DNA of 64,000 bases, from the NCBI RefSeq assembly GCF_001418565.1, contig NZ_LIQQ01000121.1:1-64000 (forward strand), read 5' to 3'. Below the pieces are notes generated by a model. That model was not told the DNA's origin, searched no databases, and saw only the letters and a list, made by a program, of their open reading frames with translations. Below are positions 50,640 through 59,370 of this stretch, in pieces (position 1 is the first letter of the stretch; each line of letters begins with the position of its first letter). This DNA comes from Streptomyces graminilatus (lineage in GTDB: Bacteria; Actinomycetota; Actinomycetes; Streptomycetales; Streptomycetaceae). Both the position numbers and the translations under genes were made by a program.

Positions 50640-51719
50640 TCAACGTCCGGCGCGCAGGCCGACGACCGCGCCCTTGAACTCAAGACTCCGGGAGGCGGCC
50701 TCAAGGATGTCCAGCACCCGCAGGCCCGCGCGGCCGTCGGTCAGCGGTGCCCGGCGCTGTCTGATCGAGTCGCCGAACTCGTCGACCATGCTGCGCAGCG
50801 CCTCCTTCTCGCCGATGGCGGGCGCGACCATGTCCCCGGAGCGGTAGGAGACGAGCATGTCCCGGCGCTCGTCCGCGCCGATCTCCTGGGGCGCGGCCAG
50901 GTCCACGCCCCGGTCGAAGATCGACACGCGCTGGGCGGGGTTGAGGTCGTCCCAGATCAGGGTGCGTTTGGCGCCGCCCACCATGGTGGTGCGGACCTTG
51001 GTCGGTGAGAGCCAGTTGACGTGCACGTGGGCGATGGCCCCCGTGTTGAGCTGAAGCGTCAGATAGGCGACGCAGGCCTGGCCCGCGCCGATCGGGTCGG
51101 CCCCGTGGGCGGCGACGGCGACCGGCTCGACGTTGTCGGGGAGGATGAAGTCCAGGATCGACAGGTCGTGCGGGGCGAGGTCCCACATGACGTCGATGTC
51201 CTTCTGGACCAGCCCGAGGTTGATCCGGACCGAGTCGACGAAGTGGATGTCGCCGAGTTCCCCGGAGCGGACCAACTCCCGGATACGGCCCACGGCGGGT
51301 GTGTAGCAGTAGGTGTGGTCGCACATCAGGGTGAGCCCGCGCTCCTCCGCCTCGGCCACCAGCCGCATGCCGTCGGCGTAGGTCGCCGCGAGCGGCTTCT
51401 CCACCAGGACGTGCTTCCCGGCGCGCAGGGCGGCCAGGGCGATGTCGAGGTGGGTCCCGGCGGGCGTGGCCACGGCGACGGCGTGGACCGACGGGTCGGC
51501 GAGGACGGCCGCGTAGTCCGAGGTGGCCTGGACGGTCGAGTAGCCGCCGAGGACCCGCTGGGCGCGGTCCACGTCGAGGTCGCACAGCCAGCGCAGCCGG
51601 AACTGCTCGCCGGCCTGGAAGTTGCGCACGAGGTTGGGTCCCCAGTAGCCGGCACCCACCACCGCGATACCCAACGGCTCCGCGCCCTGCGTCACTTGGT
51701 CCCTCTTCTCTCGGTCCAT
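50640..51719 (-). CDS. Gfo/Idh/MocA family dehydrogenase (WbpB-like)
   Basis: A 359-residue oxidoreductase with the Rossmann motif IAVVGAGYWGPNLVRNF (about 17-33), the invariant EKPLA (about 113) and MCDHTYCYTPAV. In the ManNAc3NAcA route WbpB oxidises C3 of UDP-GlcNAcA before WbpE transamination; this gene is the obvious candidate. ATG 51719 shares a base with the stop of the upstream sugar transferase gene, placing it second in the operon. Confidence 0.85.
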   Translation of the reverse strand: MDREKRDQVTQGAEPLGIAVVGAGYWGPNLVRNFQAGEQFRLRWLCDLDVDRAQRVLGGYSTVQATSDYAAVLADPSVHAVAVATPAGTHLDIALAALRAGKHVLVEKPLAATYADGMRLVAEAEERGLTLMCDHTYCYTPAVGRIRELVRSGELGDIHFVDSVRINLGLVQKDIDVMWDLAPHDLSILDFILPDNVEPVAVAAHGADPIGAGQACVAYLTLQLNTGAIAHVHVNWLSPTKVRTTMVGGAKRTLIWDDLNPAQRVSIFDRGVDLAAPQEIGADERRDMLVSYRSGDMVAPAIGEKEALRSMVDEFGDSIRQRRAPLTDGRAGLRVLDILEAASRSLEFKGAVVGLRAGR

Positions 51720-53158
51720 CAGTAGGCCCCCGTTCCACGTACCACCACGGATCCGGTGCGCGCCAGAATCTCCAGGTCGAGCCCCATCGACCAGTTGTCC
51801 ACATAGCCGAGGTCGAGCCGGACCGCCTCTTCCCAGGGCAGGTCGGAGCGTCCGCTGACCTGCCACAGCCCGGTGAGGCCGGGCTTGACGAGCAGCCGCC
51901 GTTTGACCTCCGGCGAGTACTCCTCGACCTCCTCGGGCAGCGGCGGGCGGGGGCCGACGAGCGACATGTGGCCGCCGAGTACGTTGATGAGCTGCGGGAG
52001 TTCGTCGATCGAGGTGCGACGCAGCACGGAACCGACCCGGGTGATCCTCGGGTCCTCCTTCACCTTGAACAGCAGTCCGTCACTGTTCTCGTTGAGGTGC
52101 TCCAGTTCCGCCCGCAGATCCTCCGAATCGGGCCGCATGGTGCGGAACTTGAACATGGTGAAGTGGTCTCCGTACCGGCCCACCCGCTGCTGCCTGAACA
52201 GCGTCGGCCCGGGACTGTCCAGGCGGACGACCAGGGCGATCAGCAGCATGGGCACGGCGAGGAACACCAGGAGCACCGCCGCGAGCAGGCGGTCGAGAAC
52301 TTCCTTGGGCAGCCGGGATAACCGGGTCAGGTTCGGCGCCTGCACGCGCAGCAGGGGCACCCCGTTGGTGGGACGTACCGTCAGCCGGGAGGCGGACACG
52401 TCGGTCAGCACGGGGGCCAGCAGGAAGTCGACGCCCTGTACGGCCGCCGTCCAGGACATCCGGCGCAGGACGGAGGCGTCGGCCTCGGGGAGCGGCAGCG
52501 CCACCACGGTGCTGACGCCCATCACCCGGACCACGTCGTCCATGTCGCCGATGCCGCCGAGGACGGGGAGCCCCAACTGGTGGATCTCGGCCCGGTTCTT
52601 GGGATCGCTCAGGCACACCCCGGCGACGTGCAGTTCCTGTGCCCCGTTGCGCCGGAGGACGGCGACCAGTTCCACGATGGAGCGTGACGGGCCGACCAGG
52701 AGCGTCATGCTCCGGTCCCGGCCACGGGCCCATCTTCGGTGGAGGCGCCGGCGGAGCACATAGCGGCCCGGCAGCGCGATCGCAGCGGCGGGCACGGCAG
52801 CCATGACCATGTCATGGAGGAGTCCCTCGTCGTGCGCGAACAAGTAGTGCGCGCACACGGCCAGCGCCGGCAGCACGAAAGCTCCGCGAAGCACCCGTCG
52901 GTACTCCTCGGTTCCCAGACCGAGTGCGGTGCGGTCGTAGGAACGGTGGGTGGCCATGACCGCGATCCACATCGGAGGCAGCACCAGGGCCACCGCCCAG
53001 CGGCCGTACAGCGAGTGGATCAGAAAGGCCGCGGCGAGGGCCGCGAAGCCGTCCGCGACCAGCAGGGCGATCCGGTACTTCCGGTCCCATCGTCTCCGAC
53101 GGGCTTCCGGAGTCCTGCGTTCCACAACCAGTTGCTCATGCGCGACCTCAATGGCCAT
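51719..53158 (-). CDS. Initiating polyprenyl-phosphate sugar transferase (WbaP/CpsE type)
   Basis: A 479-residue enzyme that starts repeat-unit synthesis by moving a sugar-1-phosphate onto undecaprenyl phosphate. It has N-terminal membrane helices (about 30-130), a CoA-binding-like domain (about 140-270), a reentrant helix (about 290-312), then FRQQRVGRYGDHFTMFKFRTM, DELPQLINVLGGHMSLVGPRP and KPGLTGLWQVSGRS, the catalytic signatures. Codon 280 is TTA (52319-52321). As first gene of the leftward operon, its translation could make the whole pathway bldA-dependent. ATG 53158 is chosen. Confidence 0.9.
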   Translation of the reverse strand: MAIEVAHEQLVVERRTPEARRRRWDRKYRIALLVADGFAALAAAFLIHSLYGRWAVALVLPPMWIAVMATHRSYDRTALGLGTEEYRRVLRGAFVLPALAVCAHYLFAHDEGLLHDMVMAAVPAAAIALPGRYVLRRRLHRRWARGRDRSMTLLVGPSRSIVELVAVLRRNGAQELHVAGVCLSDPKNRAEIHQLGLPVLGGIGDMDDVVRVMGVSTVVALPLPEADASVLRRMSWTAAVQGVDFLLAPVLTDVSASRLTVRPTNGVPLLRVQAPNLTRLSRLPKEVLDRLLAAVLLVFLAVPMLLIALVVRLDSPGPTLFRQQRVGRYGDHFTMFKFRTMRPDSEDLRAELEHLNENSDGLLFKVKEDPRITRVGSVLRRTSIDELPQLINVLGGHMSLVGPRPPLPEEVEEYSPEVKRRLLVKPGLTGLWQVSGRSDLPWEEAVRLDLGYVDNWSMGLDLEILARTGSVVVRGTGAY

Positions 53159-53443
53159 GCTCCCCCCACCACATGCGCGGCTACCCCCCGATCGAAGTGC
53201 CCTCCACACAGCGACACTGGAAAGCGAGGGAGCGAGAGCGGTCCCCAACCGCTCCATGCCCCCCAGCATGCTTGTAACACAAGTTCAGAAACGCACAAAG
53301 AGCCCCACCGTGACGGTACGTCAGGTACAAGTTCTCCACCCAAACCGGTCCGGCGGCACTCAATCTAGACCACCAAACGCAATGACGGGAACGGTTGAAC
53401 GAAACACACATCGCATTAGTGACACTGACGGCATACTGCCCAC
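53159..53443. promoter_or_regulatory. Divergent EPS promoter region
   Basis: This 285-bp gap holds the start regions of the leftward sugar-transferase operon and the rightward glycosyltransferase gene. A perfect CTTGT-AAC-ACAAG inverted repeat lies at 53271-53283, a possible operator. Sequence from 53330 to 53440 is AT-richer. No gene was found. Confidence 0.45.
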
Positions 53444-54310
53444 GTGACGAGCATCGTGATCCCGGCCCACAACGAGGGGCAAGTCATCGGCCGACTCCTC
53501 GATTCACTGGTGGCCGACCCCGCCGGCCCCGCCGCCCCCGGCGACGGCGAGACCGACATCGTGGTTGTATGCAATGGCTGCACGGACGACACCGCGCGGA
53601 TCGCCGCCGCCCGTGGACCCCGTGTCCGCGTGGTCGAGATCCCCACCCCCTCGAAACACGCCGCCATGCGGGCGGGGGACGACCACGCGCGGGGCTTCCC
53701 CCGCCTCTACGTCGACGCCGACGTCGTCCTCACGGCCGCGGACGTACGGGCGTTGGTCGAGCCCCTGACCGACGACGCCTCGGACATCCTGGCCACCGCG
53801 CCCGAGCGGCGGATCCCGCTGACCGGCTGCGGCTGGCGGGTGCGCGCCTACTACCGGGTGTGGCAGCGCCTCCCGGCCGTCCGCGAGGGGCTGTTCGGCC
53901 GGGGCGTCATCGCGGTCTCGAAGGCGGGGCACGCCAGGATCGCCGCGCTGCCCCCGCTGATGGCGGACGACCTCGCCGCGTCCCTGGCGTTCGCCCCCGG
54001 GGAGCGGCTCGTGGTCGGGGGCGCCGGTGTCGTGGTCCACCCGCCGCGCACCTGGCGGGACTTGATGCGACGTCGGGTCCGGGCCGCGGTGTCCACCGCA
54101 CAGGTGGAGCAGCACCAGGGGCCAAAGGACGCCTCGGCGCGAACCAGCGTCGCGGATCTGAAAGCCCTGGTCCGCAGGGATCCGCGGCTCCTGCCCAGTG
54201 TCGTAGTCTTCCTCGCGGCGGCGGTCGCCGCCCGGCGGGCAGCCAGAAAGGCCATCCGGGCTCAGGACTTCGGTACCTGGCTACGGGACGAGAGCAGCCG
54301 GCAGAACTGA
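53444..54310 (+). CDS. Family 2 glycosyltransferase
   Basis: A 288-residue GT2 enzyme: TSIVIPAHNEGQVIGRLLDSL, VVVCNGCTDDTARIA and LYVDADVVLTA (DxD, about 82). The C-terminal part contains RDLMRRRVRAAVSTAQ, usual in membrane-associated GT2 proteins. Start GTG 53444 is right at the motif. It is the first gene of a three-gene rightward run and is divergent from the initiating transferase, so co-regulation is likely. Confidence 0.85.
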   Translation: MTSIVIPAHNEGQVIGRLLDSLVADPAGPAAPGDGETDIVVVCNGCTDDTARIAAARGPRVRVVEIPTPSKHAAMRAGDDHARGFPRLYVDADVVLTAADVRALVEPLTDDASDILATAPERRIPLTGCGWRVRAYYRVWQRLPAVREGLFGRGVIAVSKAGHARIAALPPLMADDLAASLAFAPGERLVVGGAGVVVHPPRTWRDLMRRRVRAAVSTAQVEQHQGPKDASARTSVADLKALVRRDPRLLPSVVVFLAAAVAARRAARKAIRAQDFGTWLRDESSRQN

Positions 54311-54339
54311 TCGCACCGCACCTGGAGTTCGACTCGATC

Positions 54340-55650
54340 ATGTATCTCACCGACCGTTCCGCCTCCGCACAGGCGGACAGCGAGCAGGGCCGAAGACGTG
54401 GCCCGGGGCACAGGGTCGCTCCGGTCGTGCTCGTGCTCGGCTCGGTCAGCCTGATAACCGACATCTCCTCGGAGATGGTCACCGCCGTTCTGCCGCTCTA
54501 CCTCGTCACCACACTCGGCTTCACCCCGCTCGTGTTCGGCACCCTCGACGGTGTCTACAACGGCGTCAGCGCGCTGGTGCAGCTCACCGGCGGCCATCTC
54601 GCCGACCGGGTGCGCAACCACAAGCTGATGGCCGGGCTCGGGTACGGCCTGTCCGCCCTGTGCAAGCCGCTGCTCCTGCTCGTGAGCAGCGTCGGCGCCC
54701 TCGGCACCGTCCTCGCCCTCGACCGCACCGGCAAGGGCCTGCGCACGGCCCCGCGCGACGCGATGATCTCCCTGTCCACCCCGTCCGACAAGCAGGGCCG
54801 CGCCTTCGGTGTGCACCGGGCGATGGACACCACGGGCGCGATGCTCGGCCCGCTGGCCGCCTTCTTCATCCTGCGTGCGGCGACCGATGGCTACGACGCC
54901 GTGTTCGGCGTGAGCGCGTGTGTCGCCGTGCTCGGTGTGCTCGTACTGGTGCTGTTCGTACCCGGCAGGGGGCGGGTCGCGCGGCCCGACGAAGCGGGTG
55001 CGGAGGCTGCGACAGGGTCGGAGGCGGGGTCGGCGGCGGGGTCGGCGGGCAGACCGCCCGTGCGGGTTCGCGAAGCGCTGGCCCTGCTGAAGCTGCCACG
55101 CCTGCGGGCGCTCACGATCTGTGCGGCACTGCTCGGGCTCACGACGGTCAGCGACGCCTTCGTCTATCTGCTGCTGCAACGGCGTGCGGGCATCGGCGAC
55201 GAGTGGTTCCCGCTGCTGCCGCTGGGCACCGCCGCGGTGTTCCTGCTGCTGGCCGTGCCGCTCGGCGCGCTGGCCGACCGGGTCGGACGGCGCACCGTGT
55301 TCCTCGCCGGGCACGTGAGTCTGCTCACCGGCTACGCCCTCCTGCTGTGGGCCCCTTCCACCCCGGCCCTGCCCTTCCTCGTACTCGCCCTGCACGGCCT
55401 GTTCTACGCGGCCACCGACGGCGTACTCCCGGCCGCCCTCGCCGACATCGTGCCCGAGCAGTTGCGCGCCAGCGGCCTCGCCATCGTCGGGACCGGTCAG
55501 GCGCTGGCCCGGTTCTGCTGCTCGCTGGCCTTCGGCGCCGCCTGGACGGTGTGGGGCGACGGCCCGGCGCTGGCCGGATCCGCGGTCGGCCTGCTGTGCT
55601 GCGCGGCCGTCGCGGGCATGGTGCTGCGGCCGGGCGGCGAGACCCGATGA
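54340..55650 (+). CDS. MFS transporter
   Basis: A 436-residue major facilitator with about 12 membrane helices and a central loop rich in Ala/Gly/Ser/Glu (about 205-240). The N-terminal half has SLITDISSEMVTAVLPLYLV and the motif-A-like GGHLADRVRNHK; DRTGKGLRTAPRDAMIS is typical of a drug/sugar-efflux MFS subgroup. The C-terminal half carries a second ADRVGRR. Substrate unknown; its place in the locus suggests export of a precursor or a side product. Confidence 0.85.
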   Translation: MYLTDRSASAQADSEQGRRRGPGHRVAPVVLVLGSVSLITDISSEMVTAVLPLYLVTTLGFTPLVFGTLDGVYNGVSALVQLTGGHLADRVRNHKLMAGLGYGLSALCKPLLLLVSSVGALGTVLALDRTGKGLRTAPRDAMISLSTPSDKQGRAFGVHRAMDTTGAMLGPLAAFFILRAATDGYDAVFGVSACVAVLGVLVLVLFVPGRGRVARPDEAGAEAATGSEAGSAAGSAGRPPVRVREALALLKLPRLRALTICAALLGLTTVSDAFVYLLLQRRAGIGDEWFPLLPLGTAAVFLLLAVPLGALADRVGRRTVFLAGHVSLLTGYALLLWAPSTPALPFLVLALHGLFYAATDGVLPAALADIVPEQLRASGLAIVGTGQALARFCCSLAFGAAWTVWGDGPALAGSAVGLLCCAAVAGMVLRPGGETR

Positions 55651-55684
55651 CCATCACCACCGTCACAGAGTCCCAGGGATCGAC

Positions 55685-56707
55685 ATGACATCGCTGCGTC
55701 GCCGTCTGCTCATACTCGTCACGGGAGCGCTGATCCTCACGGGCGTGGGAACCGGTGTGGTCCTGCACGCCGCCGACCGCGCGGACCTGGCGAACCGGCC
55801 GCAGCGGGGCGGCCCCGCCGTCAGCACGGGCAGGTTGACGCTCGACCAGAAGAACCGCCTGGCGTTCGTCAACGCCGCCGCCGGCCCGCACCGCGCCGCG
55901 GTCGCCTCGGTCCCGTCCACCGACCCGGGGTCCGGCCGGACCGCCTCCGGCCTGAAGTGCGCCCGCTTCTACGCGGCGTCCGGCACGGGCATCTGCCTCC
56001 AGTCCGTCCCCGGCGTCCTCAAGCAGAGCAACCGTGCCCTGATCCTCGACGCCGGCCTCCGCGTCCGGCACACCTATGCGCTCGCGGGAACGCCCAGCAG
56101 GGCCCGGGTCTCCCCCAGCGGCCACTACGTCGCCTGGACCGTCTTCGTCTCCGGCGAGTCCTATTCCTCCGCGTTCTTCTCCACCCGGACGTCGATCGTG
56201 GACACCCGGACCATGCGGCTGACGCCCAGTCTGGAGACGTTCTCCATCACCCTGGACGGCAAGCCCCACCGAGCCTCGGACATCAACTTCTGGGGCGTCA
56301 CCTTCGCCTCCGACGACGACACCTTCTACGCCACCCTCAACACCGGCGGCAAGACCTACCTGGTCCGCGGTTCGCTCTCCAGGCGCGAGGTCACCACCCT
56401 GACCGAGAACGTGGAGTGCCCCTCCCTCTCGCCCGACGGGACCCGGGTCGCGTTCAAGAAGCGGGTCCTGTCCCGTACGTCCCTCTGGCACGAGTACGTC
56501 CTCGACCTGGGCACTCTGAAGGAGACGGCGCTCGCCGAACGCCACAGCGTCGACGACCAGGCCACCTGGCTCGACAACGACACCGTCGCCTACGCCCTGC
56601 CCAGCGACGGCAAGGTGGGCGACACCGACCTGTGGACCGTACCGGCGAACGGCACCGGCGGTCCCCGCCTGCTGATCGCGGGGGCTTCGTCGCCGGCGCC
56701 GCTGTAG
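55685..56707 (+). CDS. Exported TolB-like beta-propeller protein
   Basis: A 340-residue protein with an N-terminal signal or anchor helix (about 6-28) and repeated beta-propeller blades (SPSGHYVAWTVF, GVTFASDDDTFYATL, CPSLSPDGTRVAFKK, DDQATWLDNDTVAYAL) of the TolB/PD40 type. No catalytic motif is seen. Probably extracytoplasmic, binding protein or polymer. Lies 34 bp after the transporter gene, so likely cotranscribed, and ends the polysaccharide locus. Confidence 0.8.
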   Translation: MTSLRRRLLILVTGALILTGVGTGVVLHAADRADLANRPQRGGPAVSTGRLTLDQKNRLAFVNAAAGPHRAAVASVPSTDPGSGRTASGLKCARFYAASGTGICLQSVPGVLKQSNRALILDAGLRVRHTYALAGTPSRARVSPSGHYVAWTVFVSGESYSSAFFSTRTSIVDTRTMRLTPSLETFSITLDGKPHRASDINFWGVTFASDDDTFYATLNTGGKTYLVRGSLSRREVTTLTENVECPSLSPDGTRVAFKKRVLSRTSLWHEYVLDLGTLKETALAERHSVDDQATWLDNDTVAYALPSDGKVGDTDLWTVPANGTGGPRLLIAGASSPAPL

Positions 56708-56758
56708 ACGGCGGGGCGTACGGTGCTCGGCGGGCCCTCGATCCGGACGACGCCCGCG

Positions 56759-57877
56759 TCACTTCGGCGGTCGTACCGACTGCCGGATCACCAGCTGTGT
56801 GCCGAGCACCACGTGGTCGTCGCCGGCCAGGCGGTTCTCCCGCTCCAGTGCGAGGCGGACGGCGGTGCGCCCGAGATCCTCGTAGGGCACCCGGACCGTG
56901 GTGAGCGCCGGCGTCAGGTCGGCGGCGAAGGGGACGTCGTCGAAACCGACCAGGGACACGTCACCGGGCACGGACAGACCGGCCTCACGCAACGCGGCCA
57001 GGGCACCGACGGCCACCACGTCGGTACCGGCGAAGACGGCGGTGAAATCCAGGCCCTCGTCCAGCGCGGCCCGGGTCCGCTGATAGCCGGACACCCGGGT
57101 GTACGGGCCGGGTATGTCCAGTTCCCCGGCGTAGTCCACGCCGTGCGCCCGCAGGGCCTGGCGGTAACCGGTCCGGCGCTCCTCGGCGCTGGTGTTGAGA
57201 GGTTCACCGGCCAGGAAGAGGACACGCCGGTGTCCCGCGCCGAGCAGATGGTCCACGGCCTGGAAGGCGCCGCCCCGGTTGTCGTACTCCACGACCGTCA
57301 CCGGCAGGTCGCCGGGCAGGGGCGGCCGGCCGCACAGCACCAGCCGGGAGCCGGCGGCGTCCAGCGCCCTGGCGTACTCGGCCATGCGGGCCTGGTAGCC
57401 GTCGTCGAGCACCGCTCCGCCGACGAGGACCACCGCCGCCGCGTGCTGTTCGCGCATGAGCTGCACGAGGTCGTCCTCCCGGTCCTGGTCACTGTGGGTG
57501 GCGCAGACCAGACTGAGCCTGCCGCGCGCCGCCGCCTCCTGCTCCGCCCCTGCCGCGACATGGGCCAGCGAGGGTCCGGTGATGTCCTGGAGGACCAGGG
57601 CCACGGGGCCCGCGACTCTGCCGGACAGGGCTTTGGCGTGGACGTTCACCACGTAGTGCAGGGCCTCGACAGCCGCCGTCACCCGGGCGCGGGTGGCATC
57701 GGAGACGGGGTAGTTCCCGGCGAGGGTTCGGGAAACGGTTGCTACCGACACACCGGCCTTCGCGGCGACATCGCGAATCGTGCTGGGCCTGTCGCCCGCG
57801 CCGTTGACTCGACGCCGCCTGCCGGGCTGCTGCTTGGGAGCAGGGCTGGTTCGAGCATCGTTTCCGTTGTCCGTCAC
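56759..57877 (-). CDS. LacI family transcriptional regulator
   Basis: A 372-residue repressor: HTH TIRDVAAKAGVSVATVSRTL (about 33-52) with hinge helix, and a periplasmic-binding-protein-like effector domain (about 85-365) with LVGFDDVPFAADLTPALTTV near the end. Start is GTG 57877. An operator candidate GTAAnCGnTTAC lies 67 bp upstream (autoregulation), and related sites lie before the dehydrogenase and transporter genes. The effector is probably a sugar taken up by that transporter. Confidence 0.92.
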   Translation of the reverse strand: MTDNGNDARTSPAPKQQPGRRRRVNGAGDRPSTIRDVAAKAGVSVATVSRTLAGNYPVSDATRARVTAAVEALHYVVNVHAKALSGRVAGPVALVLQDITGPSLAHVAAGAEQEAAARGRLSLVCATHSDQDREDDLVQLMREQHAAAVVLVGGAVLDDGYQARMAEYARALDAAGSRLVLCGRPPLPGDLPVTVVEYDNRGGAFQAVDHLLGAGHRRVLFLAGEPLNTSAEERRTGYRQALRAHGVDYAGELDIPGPYTRVSGYQRTRAALDEGLDFTAVFAGTDVVAVGALAALREAGLSVPGDVSLVGFDDVPFAADLTPALTTVRVPYEDLGRTAVRLALERENRLAGDDHVVLGTQLVIRQSVRPPK

Positions 57878-57943
57878 AGCTCGACGTTACTGCATTTGAC
57901 TCCTCTTGCGAGCGACCTGTACGCAAACCGGGGCCTCCGACCA

Positions 57944-57955
57944 GTAATCGTTTAC
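57944..57955. promoter_or_regulatory. LacI-type operator, GTAAnCGnTTAC
   Basis: GTAATCGTTTAC is a hyphenated palindrome with the central CG that LacI-family hinge helices prefer. It lies upstream of the lacI-type gene (start 57877) and just past the stop of the dehydrogenase gene, so it most likely serves autoregulation. Confidence 0.6.
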
Positions 57956-57980
57956 CGAGCGGCGGTCGGCGCCGGACGGC

Positions 57981-58994
57981 TCAGGCGCTGATCGCGAGGT
58001 CCGCCCGGTGCACCGCGTGGGCCAGCTGGAGTCCCGCGCCGAGGCGCGTCAGCTCGTCGACGACCGTGCGGCCGAGTCGCTCCAGTTCGTTGCCGAGCGA
58101 TCCGGCGATGTGCGGGGTCAGGAAGACGTTGGGCAGCCGGTGGAGCGGGGACTCCTCTGGCAGCGGCTCCGGCTCGGTGACGTCGAGCACGGCGCTGATC
58201 CGCCCGGCCACGAGCTCGTCGGTGAGCGCGTCGGGGTCCACCAGAGCACCCCGCGAGGTGTTGATCAGTACGCCGCCGTCCCTGATCAGGGCCAGCCGGT
58301 CACGGTCCAGCATCCGGTAGGTCTGCGGGATGTCGGGAGCGTGCAGGCTGACGATGTCGCTGGTGCGCAGCAGCTCCTCCAGGGACATCGGTACGGCGCC
58401 GAGCGCGGCGGCCCCGGCCTCGTCCACGTACGGGTCGTACAGGGCGGCCGAGAGTTCGAAGGGGCGCAGGAGTTCGAGCACCCGGCGGCCGACCCGCGAG
58501 GCACCGATCACTCCGACGCGCCGGCCGAGGTTGCCGATGTCCGCGTGGCCGGTGGAGGCGGGGTGGGCCCGCTCGGCCCGGAGGCGTTCACGCAGGCCGA
58601 AGGCGTTCTTGCCGGCGAACAGGATCGCGGCGAGGGTGTATTCCGCCACCGGCAGCGCGTTGGCCTGTGCCGCGCTGGAGACGGCGAGTCCGCGCTGCCA
58701 GGCCTCCTCCCCGATGAGGCTGCGCACACTGCCCGCCGCGTGCAGCACGGTACGCAGCCGGGGCGCGGCGGCCAGCGCCTCGGCGCCGATGTGCGGGCAC
58801 CCCCATCCGGTGATCAGGATCTCGGCCCCGGCGAGCGCCGCCCGTGCGGCCGGCTCGGTGAAGTCCTGCACCACGAGCGTGGGGTCGATGCGTACCAGTT
58901 CCCCCAGCCTCGCCATCAGGTGCGGCGGAAGGAGTTCGGGCAGGTGCGCCGGGTTCATCGCGAACACGGCCGAGGGCAGGCGCGGGCTGGGCAT
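57981..58994 (-). CDS. D-2-hydroxyacid dehydrogenase family protein
   Basis: A 337-residue NAD-dependent dehydrogenase: nucleotide site VGVIGASRVGRRVLEL (about 160), catalytic Arg in NTSRGALVD, Glu in VTEPEPLP and His in LTPHIAGS (about 300), the full triad. ATG 58994 is set by GCAGGAG 4 bp upstream. Substrates of the family are 2-keto/2-hydroxy acids; next to a sugar importer it could act on a sugar-acid or glyoxylate-type product. Divergent from the transporter operon. Confidence 0.88.
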   Translation of the reverse strand: MPSPRLPSAVFAMNPAHLPELLPPHLMARLGELVRIDPTLVVQDFTEPAARAALAGAEILITGWGCPHIGAEALAAAPRLRTVLHAAGSVRSLIGEEAWQRGLAVSSAAQANALPVAEYTLAAILFAGKNAFGLRERLRAERAHPASTGHADIGNLGRRVGVIGASRVGRRVLELLRPFELSAALYDPYVDEAGAAALGAVPMSLEELLRTSDIVSLHAPDIPQTYRMLDRDRLALIRDGGVLINTSRGALVDPDALTDELVAGRISAVLDVTEPEPLPEESPLHRLPNVFLTPHIAGSLGNELERLGRTVVDELTRLGAGLQLAHAVHRADLAISA

Positions 58995-59370
58995 GGGACT
59001 CCTGCTTGGATGCGGAGAGCGATCTGGGGGAGTAAACGTATTCCACGCTAGAGACCGATCCGGTCGTAGGTCAATGGCCTCACCGGAGACATCGGCGCTA
59101 CACAAGGTGTGCTCCCCTCACCTCCGCGCGGCTCCCCGAATCGGCATGGAAATGGACAGCGCAGGTCAGCCGCCACTTCGAGTAACGCGGGCGAAAGTCC
59201 GGCGAAACAAACCGGGCTCACCCTCTTGTGGTTCCGGTCGGCCACGCTTTACGGTCCACGCAGCAAACGGTTACCTTCCGGTCTTCGGAAGCGGACCCGC
59301 CGCCTCGCCTCGCCGACCACCGCGCCGGCCCCCACACCGCACGCGCCGCCCTGTCCCCCGTGGAGGACCG
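58995..59370. other. Divergent promoter region of the sugar-use locus
   Basis: This 376-bp gap separates the dehydrogenase (-) and the sugar-binding lipoprotein (+). It holds no gene. A weak LacI-type half-site palindrome GTAAACGTATTC (59032-59043) lies 38 bp before the dehydrogenase start, and a better one lies before the lipoprotein gene (listed separately). GGAGG precedes ATG 59371. Confidence 0.5.
59263..59274. promoter_or_regulatory. LacI-type operator before sugar ABC importer
   Basis: GCAAACGGTTAC matches GTAAnCGnTTAC at seven of eight fixed positions and shares the central CG with the site near the lacI gene. It lies about 97 bp upstream of the lipoprotein ATG, within or next to its promoter. 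Confidence 0.6.

Noticed and set aside
53395-55650. A single fused glycosyltransferase-MFS protein
   Set aside because: The upstream part of this frame is out of phase with the glycosyltransferase motifs; the two genes are separate, with starts at 53444 and 54340.
57728-57745. LacI-type operator inside the lacI coding sequence
   Set aside because: AAACGGTTGC resembles the motif but has two mismatches and encodes the conserved TVSRT part of the HTH, which explains it.
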